Below the pieces are notes generated by a model that saw only the letters and a program-made list of their open reading frames with translations, did not search any database and had not been told where the DNA came from. A stretch of DNA of 12,116 nucleotides from NCBI GenBank assembly GCA_022793355.1, contig JAAWCR010000025.1, forward strand, positions 1 to 12,116, in the 5' to 3' direction. A program made the position numbers and the translations under genes. Shown here in pieces: positions 4,277-11,818 of the stretch (its first letter is position 1; each line of letters starts with the position of its first letter). Origin of the DNA: Lawsonibacter sp. (GTDB lineage: Bacteria > Bacillota > Clostridia > Oscillospirales > Oscillospiraceae).

Positions 4277-7036
4277 CTACCCCGCCATATCCTGCGAGGG
4301 GGGGAGCGCGTCCGGGTTATCCGGCGGCTCGGGGTCCACCGGGTTAGTGACGCCGGGGTCCACGGGGGGCTTTAAGGCCCCCCCGGGATTGACAGGGTCG
4401 ATGGGTTTGATGGGATCGAATGGGTAGTAGGGCGCATTGGGGTCTGTGACACCGCCGGGGTTGCTGGGGTCCAGGGGCCCGACGGGGTTTTCGGGGTCGT
4501 TGGGGTCGGGCTCCTGCACCGGCTCCTCAGTGTGGACGTCGCACTCCGCCAAGTCCGCTGCCGCCCCAAAGCGCCATCCCGCGTCTTTGGCCGCGGCGGA
4601 GCCAATCTGCTCCCGCTCATAGTCGGGGTAGCAGATCTCCTTCAGGCTCTCCTCCGGACAGTAGGGGCCCGCCTTGTGGTAGGCACCGCTCTCCGACCCG
4701 TCCTCCTTGAAAATGGGGCTGTCCACGCAGACTTTTATCACGCTCTCCGCTGTGTGGTAGGTGCAGCTCACATCGGTGGGGTAGTCCTCCGGGAAGATGC
4801 TGCCCGAGGCCGCCCGGCTGCCCCGGGGGTCCATGGCGCAGTAGGGGGTAGCCAGCATACCCGAGTCCATGCAGTAGGTGATGGACCGCCGCCCGCCGGG
4901 GTCGGCGTAATCCTTGTCGGGCAGATTTTCGTGGAGGGGAATCATCACCTTTTCCCACAGGTCCAGGGCCACGTTAAAGGGCGCGCCGGTGATGGGGGTG
5001 CCCTGCTCATAGCCGGTCCAGACGGCGGCGGTGTAATAAGGGGTGTAACCCACAAACCAGCGGTCATAGTCGTTGTTGGTGGTGCCCGTCTTGCCGGCAA
5101 CGTGGACCCGCCGCAGGCCCTTGGCCCGCCCGGCGGCGGTGCCGCCGGAGTCGAACACGCCCTGGAGCATGTCGTTCATATACCAGGCGGTGGTGGCTTT
5201 AATCACCGGATCGGGGGTCAGGGTGTTGTCAATCAGGGTGACCTCCTCCCCGTTCACCAGCTGGGTTACCTTGGTAAAGGTGCGCGACCCCTGGTAGAAG
5301 CCTCCGTTGGGGAAGGTAGAGTAGGCCTCGGCCATCTCCCGGACGTTCACGCCGTCGGTCAGGCCGCCCATGGAGAGGGACAGGGTGATGTCGGTTTTCA
5401 TCTCTCCGTTTACCATCCGCCCCGGCTCCAGCTCAATGTGGTACTTGTCCCGGATAAACTTAAAGCTCTCCTCGGGGGTGATCTCGGCCATGATGCGCAC
5501 GGCTACCGTGTTCAGCGACTCCTTCAGGGCGTGCCGCACGGTAACGTGGCCATAGTAGCTGGCGTAGCCGCCGTTCAGGGGCCAGGCTTTTCCGTTTAAA
5601 ACCTGATAGGGGTAGTCGTCAAAAACCGAGTAGGGGGTGATCTTGCCCATCTCCAGGGCCGGGGAGTAGACGGCCAGGGGCTTAAAGGAGGACCCGGGCT
5701 GGCGGTGGCCGCTGTTGGCGTAGTTGCTGCCCAGGTTCACCGTTTTCTCCCCGAAGCGGCCCACAATGGCCGCCACGTTGCCAGTCTGGTTGTCAATCAC
5801 ACAGATGGCGGACTGGAGCTGCTGGCCGTCCTTGGAGGTGTAATTCAGGTTTTCCCGGTTGGTGTATATTTCCTCGGCAATCGACTGGGCCGCCGGGTCG
5901 TAGCAGGTGTAGATGCGCAGGCCGCCCTTGGACATGATTTCATCCAGACGCTGACCCGCCCAGCCATACTGCTCCTGAAGGGCATCCCGCACGTCGGAGT
6001 ACACCGTCTCCTCATACCAGGTGTAAATCTGGGTGGGGGCCTCCTGGCCCTCGGCCCGGACGAAGTTCAGCTCCTGGGCCACGGCCTCGTCGTGCTCCTC
6101 CTGGGTGATATAGCCGTTTTTCAGCATCTCGCTGAGCACCACCTCCTGGCGGTACTTGTTCCACTGCCGGGCGTCCCAGATCTCCTCTGTGTTCACCCCC
6201 TTGGAGCGGGCAAAGGAGTAGGGGCCGTATTTGGAGGGGTTGTTGGTGATGGAGATCAGGCTGGCGCACTCGGCCAGGGTGAGCTCGCTCACCGGCTTTC
6301 CGAAGTAGCCCAGCGCGGCCGCGCCCACCCCCTCATACTTGCCTCCCAGGGGGATAATGTTCAGGTAACGCTCCAGGGTGTCCTCTTTTGTGTTGTTCTG
6401 GGTAAACCAGAGAGCCCGGATAATCTCGGTAATTTTCCGCTTTACGGTGGTCTCGTCCTCCTGGGTCATGTTTTTAATGAGCTGCTGGGTGATGGTGGAG
6501 CCGCCGGAGATCTGCCCACCGGTGAACATCCGGAACACCGCCTTGGCGGTTCCCCGCCAGTCCACGCCGGGGTGAGTCCAGAAGCGCTTGTCCTCAATGG
6601 ACACCGTGGCGTTGATCAGGTCCTCGGGCATATCCTCATAATCCACCCAGATCGAGCTTTTGGTGCTGAACAGGGTGGTCATCTCCACATACTGCCCGGT
6701 GTTCTTGTCCTGGTAGTACATGATGCTGTTTTCCCCCAGGGGAAAGTCGTCCAGATAGAGCTTGGCCTTGGGTACAATCACCTCGTTGATGTACACCGTA
6801 GCGAAGCAGGCCAGCAGCGCCCCGGTACACAGCCCAATGAGAATCAGGGTGCCCAGCACCTTGAAAAAAATGCCGATTACCCGGCCCACGGTGATCCCCC
6901 GTTTTTTCTTCCGGGGACGCCGGCCGGAGCCGGACTGCCGGTGGGACGCCGGCTGCCCCTCCCGGCCGGTGGGCTGCCTCCGGGAGGGATAATCGCTGTT
7001 TTCATAGATGGAGTTGTATTCGTTGTGTTCTGACAT
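4277..7036 (-). CDS. Bifunctional class A penicillin-binding protein (PBP1A family)
   Basis: A 919-residue membrane enzyme that polymerises lipid II into glycan strands and cross-links the peptides. The ATG at 7036 follows GGAGG with 8 nt spacing; a reading from 7213 starts upstream of the promoter and is rejected. A basic cytoplasmic tail with RRPRKKKRG (39-47) precedes one membrane helix (about 50-82). The GT51 glycosyltransferase domain shows SIEDKRFWTHPGVDW with catalytic E148, GGSTITQQLIKN (178-189) and RKITEIIRALWF. The transpeptidase domain has S449-S-F-K452, S507-L-N509 and K649-T-G651. After about 720 there is a region with cysteines at 722, 733, 758, 770, 793 and 802, then a Pro/Asp-rich tail (840-919) probably spanning or touching the wall. 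All catalytic motifs are intact. It appears monocistronic. Confidence 0.96.
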   Translation of the reverse strand: MSEHNEYNSIYENSDYPSRRQPTGREGQPASHRQSGSGRRPRKKKRGITVGRVIGIFFKVLGTLILIGLCTGALLACFATVYINEVIVPKAKLYLDDFPLGENSIMYYQDKNTGQYVEMTTLFSTKSSIWVDYEDMPEDLINATVSIEDKRFWTHPGVDWRGTAKAVFRMFTGGQISGGSTITQQLIKNMTQEDETTVKRKITEIIRALWFTQNNTKEDTLERYLNIIPLGGKYEGVGAAALGYFGKPVSELTLAECASLISITNNPSKYGPYSFARSKGVNTEEIWDARQWNKYRQEVVLSEMLKNGYITQEEHDEAVAQELNFVRAEGQEAPTQIYTWYEETVYSDVRDALQEQYGWAGQRLDEIMSKGGLRIYTCYDPAAQSIAEEIYTNRENLNYTSKDGQQLQSAICVIDNQTGNVAAIVGRFGEKTVNLGSNYANSGHRQPGSSFKPLAVYSPALEMGKITPYSVFDDYPYQVLNGKAWPLNGGYASYYGHVTVRHALKESLNTVAVRIMAEITPEESFKFIRDKYHIELEPGRMVNGEMKTDITLSLSMGGLTDGVNVREMAEAYSTFPNGGFYQGSRTFTKVTQLVNGEEVTLIDNTLTPDPVIKATTAWYMNDMLQGVFDSGGTAAGRAKGLRRVHVAGKTGTTNNDYDRWFVGYTPYYTAAVWTGYEQGTPITGAPFNVALDLWEKVMIPLHENLPDKDYADPGGRRSITYCMDSGMLATPYCAMDPRGSRAASGSIFPEDYPTDVSCTYHTAESVIKVCVDSPIFKEDGSESGAYHKAGPYCPEESLKEICYPDYEREQIGSAAAKDAGWRFGAAADLAECDVHTEEPVQEPDPNDPENPVGPLDPSNPGGVTDPNAPYYPFDPIKPIDPVNPGGALKPPVDPGVTNPVDPEPPDNPDALPPSQDMAG

Positions 7037-7154
7037 GGCATCTACCTCCAGCCGGAGCGGGCTTGGCGAATCGCGTTCCGGCGGTCCGGGCGGGGCGTTC
7101 CCCGCCGCTTTTTCCTGAATTCCAGCCGGGCATACAGCATACCCAGTGTAAGGT

Positions 7155-7182
7155 ATTATACCAGATTTTCCTTGTTTGTCCA
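7155..7182 (-). promoter_or_regulatory. Promoter of the penicillin-binding protein gene
   Basis: Minus strand: TGGACA (7177-7182), 16-bp spacer, perfect TATAAT (7155-7160). Transcription would start near 7148, leaving an untranslated leader of about 110 nt. This supports the ATG at 7036 as the true start. Confidence 0.7.
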
Positions 7183-7243
7183 CCCGTAATCCTCGCAAAG
7201 CGCAATTCTTCAAAGTTTCTTAAAATTTACCTGCCTTCCCCTC

Positions 7244-7272
7244 TTGCATTTTTTCCGATGTCGGGTTAAAAT
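7244..7272 (+). promoter_or_regulatory. Promoter of the DUF1292 gene
   Basis: TTGCAT (7244-7249), 17-bp spacer, TAAAAT (7267-7272). Transcription would start near 7279, about 25 nt before the ATG at 7304. The -10 matches five of six consensus bases; the -35 is weaker. Confidence 0.5.
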
Positions 7273-7303
7273 AAAGCCAACAAGACACAGGAGGCTCTCA
7301 AAT

Positions 7304-7624
7304 ATGGAAGAGAACTTCGGCCCTGATTTCATCACCGTTACCGACGAGGAGGGCAACGACTTCGAGCTGGAGCTGGTGGACACTCTGGAGCACAAGGGAA
7401 TCACCTACTACGCCATGTTCCCCGCCGTGGAGGAGGACGAGGCCACCGGCCAGCCCAAGGACGTAGACGCCGACGACGAGGAGTACGGCCTGGTCATCAT
7501 GAAGGCCATTGAGGAAAACGGCGAGGAGCTGCTGTCCACCCTGGACTCCGACGAGGAGCTGGAGGCGGTGTACGAGCTGTTTATGGAGCGGTTTTTTCAG
7601 GACGAAGCGGAAAACGGCGGTTAA
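7304..7624 (+). CDS. DUF1292 family acidic protein (YrzB-like)
   Basis: A 106-residue, strongly acidic soluble protein. The ATG at 7304 is chosen because AGGAGG (7289-7294) lies 9 nt upstream, and because an earlier in-frame TTG start would add a basic stretch that overlaps the promoter. The N-terminal half (about 8-40, from FITVTDEEGNDFELELV to YYAMFP) has the beta-strand pattern of DUF1292, followed by an acidic loop, LVIMKA, and a helix at the C-terminus (DEELEAVYELFMERFF). DUF1292 proteins, such as B. subtilis YrzB, are widespread in Firmicutes and have no settled function. The 6S-like RNA begins about 7 nt after the stop with no terminator between, so the messages may be linked. Confidence 0.88.
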   Translation: MEENFGPDFITVTDEEGNDFELELVDTLEHKGITYYAMFPAVEEDEATGQPKDVDADDEEYGLVIMKAIEENGEELLSTLDSDEELEAVYELFMERFFQDEAENGG

Positions 7625-7630
7625 TTTTAT

Positions 7631-7822
7631 TCCTGCTCGGTGCGTGATGGGCTCTTTTAAACCCACATTTTTAAAACGGGACGCCCACCTCACGGCGCGG
7701 CTTGCAGGCCTCCCGGCCCCCTTATGAGGTCAGCTGGACGTTGGAAGCAGAAAAACGCTGTGGAGGCGACCCACCTGCCATTTCGTGCAGGTTTTAAACG
7801 GGTCCACACGGCCAGAGCGGGG
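7631..7822 (+). ncRNA. ssrS: Probable 6S RNA
   Basis: About 190 nt of non-coding sequence that closes on itself: CCTGCTC (7632-7638) pairs with GAGCGGG (7815-7821), and the pairing continues with GG/CC and CGTG/CACG. Inside is an open region with small hairpins on both sides: TGGG...CCCA (about 7648-7665) and ACCTGC...GCAGGT (about 7773-7792). A second long stem begins with GGGACGCC (7678-7685) against GGCGACCC (7765-7772). A closing stem, central bubble with side hairpins and apical arm at this length is the 6S RNA layout. 6S RNA mimics an open promoter and binds sigma-A RNA polymerase. I identify it by shape and general resemblance to clostridial 6S sequences. No convincing own promoter was seen, so it may be processed from the DUF1292 transcript. 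Confidence 0.65.
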
Positions 7823-7852
7823 TAAAAAAAGCCATAGTAACCCCAGCGTTTG

Positions 7853-7883
7853 GACCGCGGCAGTCTGGCCGCGGTCTTTTCTT
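7853..7883 (+). terminator. Strong intrinsic terminator after the 6S-like RNA
   Basis: A perfect 9-bp stem, GACCGCGGC (7853-7861) with GCCGCGGTC (7868-7876), has a 6-nt loop and is followed by TTTTCTTT. It would end transcription from the DUF1292 and 6S region before the promoter at 7924. Confidence 0.85.
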
Positions 7884-7923
7884 TCCCCATTTATAAACAA
7901 AATGTAAAACTCCCCCCGCCCTC

Positions 7924-7952
7924 TTGCAATCGCAGGCGGTTTTTAGTATAAT
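7924..7952 (+). promoter_or_regulatory. Promoter of the parvulin gene
   Basis: TTGCAA (7924-7929), 17-bp spacer, perfect TATAAT (7947-7952). Transcription would start near 7959. The leader of about 87 nt contains two GC-rich hairpins, CTCCGGC/GCCGGAG (7965-7981 region) and GGCCGGC/GCCGGCC (7993-8012 region). Confidence 0.75.
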
Positions 7953-8045
7953 GTCCCGGAAACCTCCGGCCCGGCCGGAGAATTTCACCCCGGGCCGGCT
8001 AGGGGGCCGGCCTCCACTGATGAAAATGAGAGGACTGAAACAACT

Positions 8046-9557
8046 GTGAGTACAGACAAAAAGGCCAAGGCGGACCGAAACGAAAAGCGCCGTCAGGAGG
8101 AGGCGAAGGACCGCCGCTCCATCGCCGTCTACTCCGTCATCGGGGTGGCCGTAGTGGTGGCCGCCATCGTCCTGATGATTGGCAGCAGCGGCATCCTCCA
8201 GCGCACCTTCGCCGCCCAGACCATCGGCGGCGTCAAATACACCGCCTCCGACGTGCAGTATTTTTACAACAGCGTATATACCAGCTATGCCAACAACTAC
8301 GCCTTCGACTCCGGCACCTCCGTCAAGAAACAGGTCTACGACCAGGAGACGGGCCAGAGCTGGCATGACTTTCTCATGGAGTCGGCCATCGAGACCATGA
8401 CCAACCAGACTGCCCTGGCCGCTCAGGCCAAAAGCGAGGGCTACGAGCTGTCCGAACAGGCCCGGAACGAGCTAAACACCTTCCTGGCCCAAATCAACTC
8501 CGGCTGGATCAGCTACGGCTACGCCAGTCGGGACGACCTGGTCCGCGCCAGCTTCGGCGCCCACATGACCTACGACCGCCTGGTGGAGCTGGTCAACATG
8601 GAGTATCTGGCCACCGACTACGGCGACGCCAAGCTGAACGCCATCGAGCACACCGACGCTGACTACGAGGCCTACTACCAGGAGCACACCGACGATCTGG
8701 ATTCCGTAACCTTCTCCCAGTTCACCTTCCAGGCCACGGTCCCCACTACTGACGAGCAGGGCGCTCCCCTGGAGCTCACCGACGCGGAGGAGGCCGCCCG
8801 GCTGGAGGAGGAGAAGGCGGCTCAGAAGGTCCTGGCCGAGGAGGTCAAGGCCAAGCTGGAGGGGGGCCAGGATCCCCAGACCGTGGCCGACGAGTACACA
8901 GACCGAATGTACAGCTACTCCGTCTCCCGCCAGACCCCCGGCGCCAACCTTGCCTACTCCACCTACGGGGAGTGGCTGCTGGACAGCGCCCGCCGGGCGG
9001 GGGATATCTCCCTCACCGAACGGGACTCCGGCTCCTCCTATTTCTACTATGTGGCCGTCTTTGAGGACCGGGGCCGGGACGAGGAGCCTACCAACGACGT
9101 GCGCCACATCCTGGTCCGGGCGGGCAGCGCCGCTTCCTCCGAGGACCCCACCCAGGAGCAGTTTGACGAGGCTGAGCAGAAGGCCCAGGCCCTTCTGGAC
9201 GAGTGGAAGGCCGGCGAGGCCACCGAGGAATCCTTCTCTGCCCTGGCCTCCGCCAACAGCGCCGACACCAGCTCCGCCTCCAACGGCGGCCTGATTTCCA
9301 ACATCACCTCCTCCTCCAGCTATGTGGAGACCTTCCGCGACTGGGCCACCGACCCCGCCCGGAAGGAGGGAGACGCTGAGCTGGTGAAGTCGGAGTACGG
9401 CTGGCACATCATGTACTATGTGTCCTCTAACGACCCCGTCTGGCGTCAGACCGTTACCGCCGGACTGCGCAGCCAGGACTTTGAGGAGCTGGCCGCCAGC
9501 GCCTCCCAGGGCATGACCCCCGTTTCCGGCTTTGGAATGCGCTTTGTAAAGGCATAA
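8046..9557 (+). CDS. Membrane-anchored parvulin-type peptidyl-prolyl isomerase (SurA/PrsA-like)
   Basis: A 503-residue protein starting at GTG 8046, with GAGAGGA (8028-8034) about 11 nt upstream. A charged cytoplasmic tail (1-24) precedes one membrane helix (about 25-46); no lipobox cysteine is seen, so it is a signal-anchored rather than lipoprotein form. A SurA-type N-terminal chaperone region follows. The rotamase domain spans about 350-460: VRHILV (352-357), SADTSSASNGGLISN (405-419) and YGWHIMYY (451-458), including the two conserved histidines H354 and H454. Residues 220-345 look like a decayed second parvulin fold without these histidines. The family catalyses proline cis-trans isomerisation and helps fold secreted proteins outside the membrane. 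It is apparently monocistronic. Client proteins are unknown. Confidence 0.92.
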   Translation: MSTDKKAKADRNEKRRQEEAKDRRSIAVYSVIGVAVVVAAIVLMIGSSGILQRTFAAQTIGGVKYTASDVQYFYNSVYTSYANNYAFDSGTSVKKQVYDQETGQSWHDFLMESAIETMTNQTALAAQAKSEGYELSEQARNELNTFLAQINSGWISYGYASRDDLVRASFGAHMTYDRLVELVNMEYLATDYGDAKLNAIEHTDADYEAYYQEHTDDLDSVTFSQFTFQATVPTTDEQGAPLELTDAEEAARLEEEKAAQKVLAEEVKAKLEGGQDPQTVADEYTDRMYSYSVSRQTPGANLAYSTYGEWLLDSARRAGDISLTERDSGSSYFYYVAVFEDRGRDEEPTNDVRHILVRAGSAASSEDPTQEQFDEAEQKAQALLDEWKAGEATEESFSALASANSADTSSASNGGLISNITSSSSYVETFRDWATDPARKEGDAELVKSEYGWHIMYYVSSNDPVWRQTVTAGLRSQDFEELAASASQGMTPVSGFGMRFVKA

Positions 9558-9563
9558 ATATAA

Positions 9564-9600
9564 CCCCCTGCCCGGACAAAACCGGGCGGGGGGCTGTTCT
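9564..9600 (+). terminator. Terminator between the convergent parvulin and deoC genes
   Basis: CCCCCTGCCCGG (9564-9575) pairs with CCGGGCGGGGG (9582-9592), leaving one bulged T, over an ACAAAA loop, followed by CTGTTCTT. It ends the parvulin message. On the minus strand the same stem is followed by TTATATTTAT and could also end deoC. Confidence 0.75.
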
Positions 9601-9611
9601 TACGCGGCGTG

Positions 9612-10259
9612 TTATCCCTTCGCCAGGGCCACCAGATTGCTGGCTCCGATGCGGTCCGCACCGGCCTCCAGCAGGGCCTGGGCCTGTTCAAAGGTACGGA
9701 TGCCTCCGGCGGCCTTGATGCGCACGTCGGGGCTGAGATTCTCCCGGAAGAGCCGCACATCCTCCACAGTGGCTCCTCCGGCCCCGGTGCCGGTCGAGGT
9801 CTTGATAAACTCCGCGCCGGACATGGACACCACCCGGCACAGTGCAATCTTTTCCTCCCGGGTAAAATTGCAGGCCTCCACGATAACCTTCAGGATGCGT
9901 CCCTTGCAGGAGGTCTTAACCGCTTTAATCTCAGTCAGTACCCCCTCCCAGTCCCCTTCCTTGGCAAGGCCCTGATTGATGACCATATCAATCTCGTCCG
10001 CGCCGTCCCGAATGGCATCCTCCGTCTCGAATACCTTCACCTCCGGAGTGGCGTAGCCGCAGGGGAAGCCCACGACGGTGCATATTTTCAAGCTGCCGCC
10101 CACATAGTCGTTGGCCCGCTTCACATAGCGGGGCGGGATGCAGACGCTGGCGGTGCCGAACTGCCGGCCCTCATCGCACACGGCTTTCACTTGCTCCCAG
10201 GTGGCCGCAGGAGCGAGGAGCGTGTGGTCTACCCGGCTCAAAATTTCTCTCTGATCCAT
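9612..10259 (-). CDS. deoC: Deoxyribose-phosphate aldolase
   Basis: A 215-residue class I aldolase that splits 2-deoxyribose 5-phosphate into glyceraldehyde 3-phosphate and acetaldehyde in deoxynucleoside breakdown. The Schiff-base lysine is K153 in EFIKTSTGTGAGGAT, with the second lysine K182 in IKAAGGIRT and the aspartate D91 in EIDMVIN, all as expected. Length is typical of the short bacterial form (about 215-225). The ATG at 10259 is chosen over upstream ATGs because the promoter at 10313-10341 lies inside the longer reading, and AAGGA sits 8 nt upstream with GGAGG before it. No deoxynucleoside phosphorylase or phosphopentomutase gene is adjacent, so it stands alone here. A hairpin in the leader (10276-10293) touches the ribosome binding region. 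Confidence 0.96.
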   Translation of the reverse strand: MDQREILSRVDHTLLAPAATWEQVKAVCDEGRQFGTASVCIPPRYVKRANDYVGGSLKICTVVGFPCGYATPEVKVFETEDAIRDGADEIDMVINQGLAKEGDWEGVLTEIKAVKTSCKGRILKVIVEACNFTREEKIALCRVVSMSGAEFIKTSTGTGAGGATVEDVRLFRENLSPDVRIKAAGGIRTFEQAQALLEAGADRIGASNLVALAKG

Positions 10260-10312
10260 AGTTCCGATCCTTCCTCCGCCGCAGCTCCGGCGGTTGAGTT
10301 GTATGCTGTAAT

Positions 10313-10341
10313 ATTTTACTCCTCTCCCCCGCTGTTGTCCA
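10313..10341 (-). promoter_or_regulatory. Promoter of deoC
   Basis: Minus strand: TGGACA (10336-10341), 17-bp spacer, TAAAAT (10313-10318). Transcription would start near 10306, about 47 nt upstream of the deoC ATG. It begins right after the metK terminator. Confidence 0.65.
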
Positions 10342-10352
10342 GTTTCCATATG

Positions 10353-10405
10353 AAAAAAAATCAGGCTGTCAAAAAGTCCCTTTTGGGCTTTTCGACAGCC
10401 TGATT
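10353..10405 (-). terminator. Intrinsic terminator of metK
   Basis: Minus strand: AATCAGGCTGTC and GACAGCCTGATT form a perfect 12-bp stem (plus-strand 10394-10405 and 10359-10370), extended inwards by a second AAAAG/CTTTT-type pairing, and followed by a run of eight U. It lies about 70 nt after the metK stop codon. Between them, 10406-10472 holds only a small GGGCGT/CGCCC hairpin. Confidence 0.88.
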
Positions 10406-10472
10406 CAAACCGAAGGGTCAGCCGAAATGGTTCCGCCGGTTCCGGCCGGGCGTCACGCCCTCCCCGGAGCTT

Positions 10473-11657
10473 TTACGCCAAAGCCTTCTTCAGGGCCTCC
10501 ACCCGGTCGGTTTTCTCCCAGGCCACCCCCAGGTCTTCCCGACCGAAATGGCCATAGGCGGCCAGTTGGCGGTAAATGGGCTTGCGCAAATCCAGGTCCC
10601 GGATAATGGCGGCGGGGCGCAGATCAAAGACCTTCTCCACGGCCTCCTCCAGCCTGGCGTCGGAGACAGTTCCGGTGCCAAAGGTGTCCACCCGGACCGA
10701 GACGGGCTGGGCGACGCCGATGGCGTAGGCCAGCTGAACCTGGCAGCGGGCGGCCAGGCCGGCGGCCACCACATTCTTGGCCACCCAGCGGGCGGCGTAG
10801 GCGGCGGAGCGGTCCACCTTGGTGGGATCCTTGCCGGAGAACGCGCCGCCGCCGTGGGGGGCAGATCCGCCGTAGGTGTCCACGATAATCTTGCGGCCGG
10901 TGAGGCCGGAGTCCCCCTGAGGCCCGCCGATGACAAAGCGTCCAGTGGGGTTAACATAAATCTTGGTGTTCTCGTCCATCAACCGGGCGGGGATGACGGG
11001 CCGGATGACCAGCTCAATCATATCCTTCCGAATCTGGTCCAGCGCCGCCTCGGCCCCGTGCTGGGTAGACACCACCACCGCGTCCACCCGGACGGGCTTG
11101 TTGTCCTCGCCGTACTCCACGGTGACCTGGGTTTTGCCGTCGGGCCGCAGATAGTCCACCTTGCCCTCCTTGCGCACCCGGGTGAGCTGCATCGCCAGCT
11201 TCTGGGCCAGAGAGATGGGCAGGGGCATCAACTCCGGGGTCTCGTCGCAGGCGTAGCCGAACATCATGCCCTGGTCGCCGGCGCCGTTGTCCAGACCGTC
11301 GTCCTGGCTGCCCTCCTTGGCCTCCAGGCACTTGTCCACCCCCATGGCGATGTCGCCGGACTGCTCGTCAATGGAGGTAATCACCGCGCAGGTGTTGCAG
11401 TCGAAGCCGTACTTGGCCCGGTCGTAGCCAATCTCCTGCACCACCTGCCGGGCCACCTTGGGGATATCCACATAGCAGGAAGTGGTAATCTCCCCCATCA
11501 CGTGGATAAGGCCGGTAGTGGCCGTAGTCTCGCAGGCCACGCGGGCCTGGGGGTCCTGGGCGATGATGGCGTCCAGCACGCCGTCGGAGATCTGGTCGCA
11601 GATCTTGTCGGGATGACCCTCCGTCACGGATTCGGATGTAAACAGTCGCTTTGCCAT
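10473..11657 (-). CDS. metK: S-adenosylmethionine synthetase
   Basis: A 394-residue cytoplasmic enzyme joining L-methionine and ATP to give SAM, with release of phosphate and pyrophosphate. Full-length family marks are visible: ESVTEGHPDKICDQISD (9-25) with H15, the GAGDQGMMFGYA signature (125-136), and the phosphate loop GGGAFSGKDPTKVDRSAAY (269-287). The ATG at 11657 is preceded by AAAGGAGA with about 9 nt spacing. The leader of about 270 nt holds a SAM-I riboswitch and an intrinsic terminator, so high SAM should stop transcription before the gene. A GC-rich repeat lies between that terminator and the ribosome binding site. The gene has its own terminator at 10353-10405 and is monocistronic. 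Confidence 0.98.
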   Translation of the reverse strand: MAKRLFTSESVTEGHPDKICDQISDGVLDAIIAQDPQARVACETTATTGLIHVMGEITTSCYVDIPKVARQVVQEIGYDRAKYGFDCNTCAVITSIDEQSGDIAMGVDKCLEAKEGSQDDGLDNGAGDQGMMFGYACDETPELMPLPISLAQKLAMQLTRVRKEGKVDYLRPDGKTQVTVEYGEDNKPVRVDAVVVSTQHGAEAALDQIRKDMIELVIRPVIPARLMDENTKIYVNPTGRFVIGGPQGDSGLTGRKIIVDTYGGSAPHGGGAFSGKDPTKVDRSAAYAARWVAKNVVAAGLAARCQVQLAYAIGVAQPVSVRVDTFGTGTVSDARLEEAVEKVFDLRPAAIIRDLDLRKPIYRQLAAYGHFGREDLGVAWEKTDRVEALKKALA

Positions 11658-11692
11658 AATAATTTTTCTCCTTTCTTTTTGCCGTTCTTCCT

Positions 11693-11750
11693 GTAGAGGC
11701 CGCCGCCTTCGGCGGCCTGAGCTGTGCCGGGGAACCGGGCTGGCCCCTAC
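11693..11750. repeat. GC-rich inverted-repeat element in the metK leader
   Basis: About 58 bp bounded by GTAGAGGCC (11693-11701) and GGCCCCTAC (11742-11750), inverted copies with one difference that would pair as G-U in RNA. Inside is a GCCGCC/GGCGGC hairpin. It lies between the riboswitch terminator and the metK ribosome binding site. Its ends resemble those of the element at 2248-2313. Confidence 0.5.
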
Positions 11751-11773
11751 GGGGAGAAGTCGTTTGGGAGCGC

Positions 11774-11803
11774 AAAAAACGCCCCGCCGGACGGCGGAGC
11801 GTT
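11774..11803 (-). terminator. Riboswitch-controlled intrinsic terminator upstream of metK
   Basis: Minus strand: AACGCTCCGCC pairs with GGCGGGGCGTT (11-bp stem with one G-U pair, GUCC loop) and runs into six U (plus-strand A-run 11774-11779). It begins about 15 nt after the SAM-I aptamer and is the expression platform: formed when SAM is bound. I could not define the competing antiterminator pairing by eye. Confidence 0.85.
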
Positions 11804-11818
11804 ACGTTTTGGTTGCAC

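Noticed and set aside
5705..7033. Long plus-strand open frame (442 codons) opposite the penicillin-binding protein gene; also the one at 4532-5599
   Set aside because: They lie wholly antisense to a gene with every catalytic motif intact, have Gly/Val/His/Leu-rich composition typical of mirror frames in GC-rich DNA, and show no domain or ribosome binding site.
7037..7213. N-terminal extension of the penicillin-binding protein starting at 7213
   Set aside because: The extension covers the promoter at 7155-7182 and lacks a ribosome binding site; ATG 7036 has GGAGG at good spacing.
7690..8366. Minus-strand open frames (66 and 190 codons) across the 6S-like RNA and parvulin promoter
   Set aside because: They cross a strong terminator and promoter of the other strand and show no protein features.
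8472..9407. Minus-strand open frame of 311 codons opposite the parvulin gene
   Set aside because: Mirror frame in GC-rich DNA, Gly/Val/Leu repeats without a domain or start signal.
10548..11696. Plus-strand open frame of 382 codons opposite metK
   Set aside because: Mirror frame of a highly conserved gene; it is rich in Gly, His, Val and Leu with no recognisable motif.
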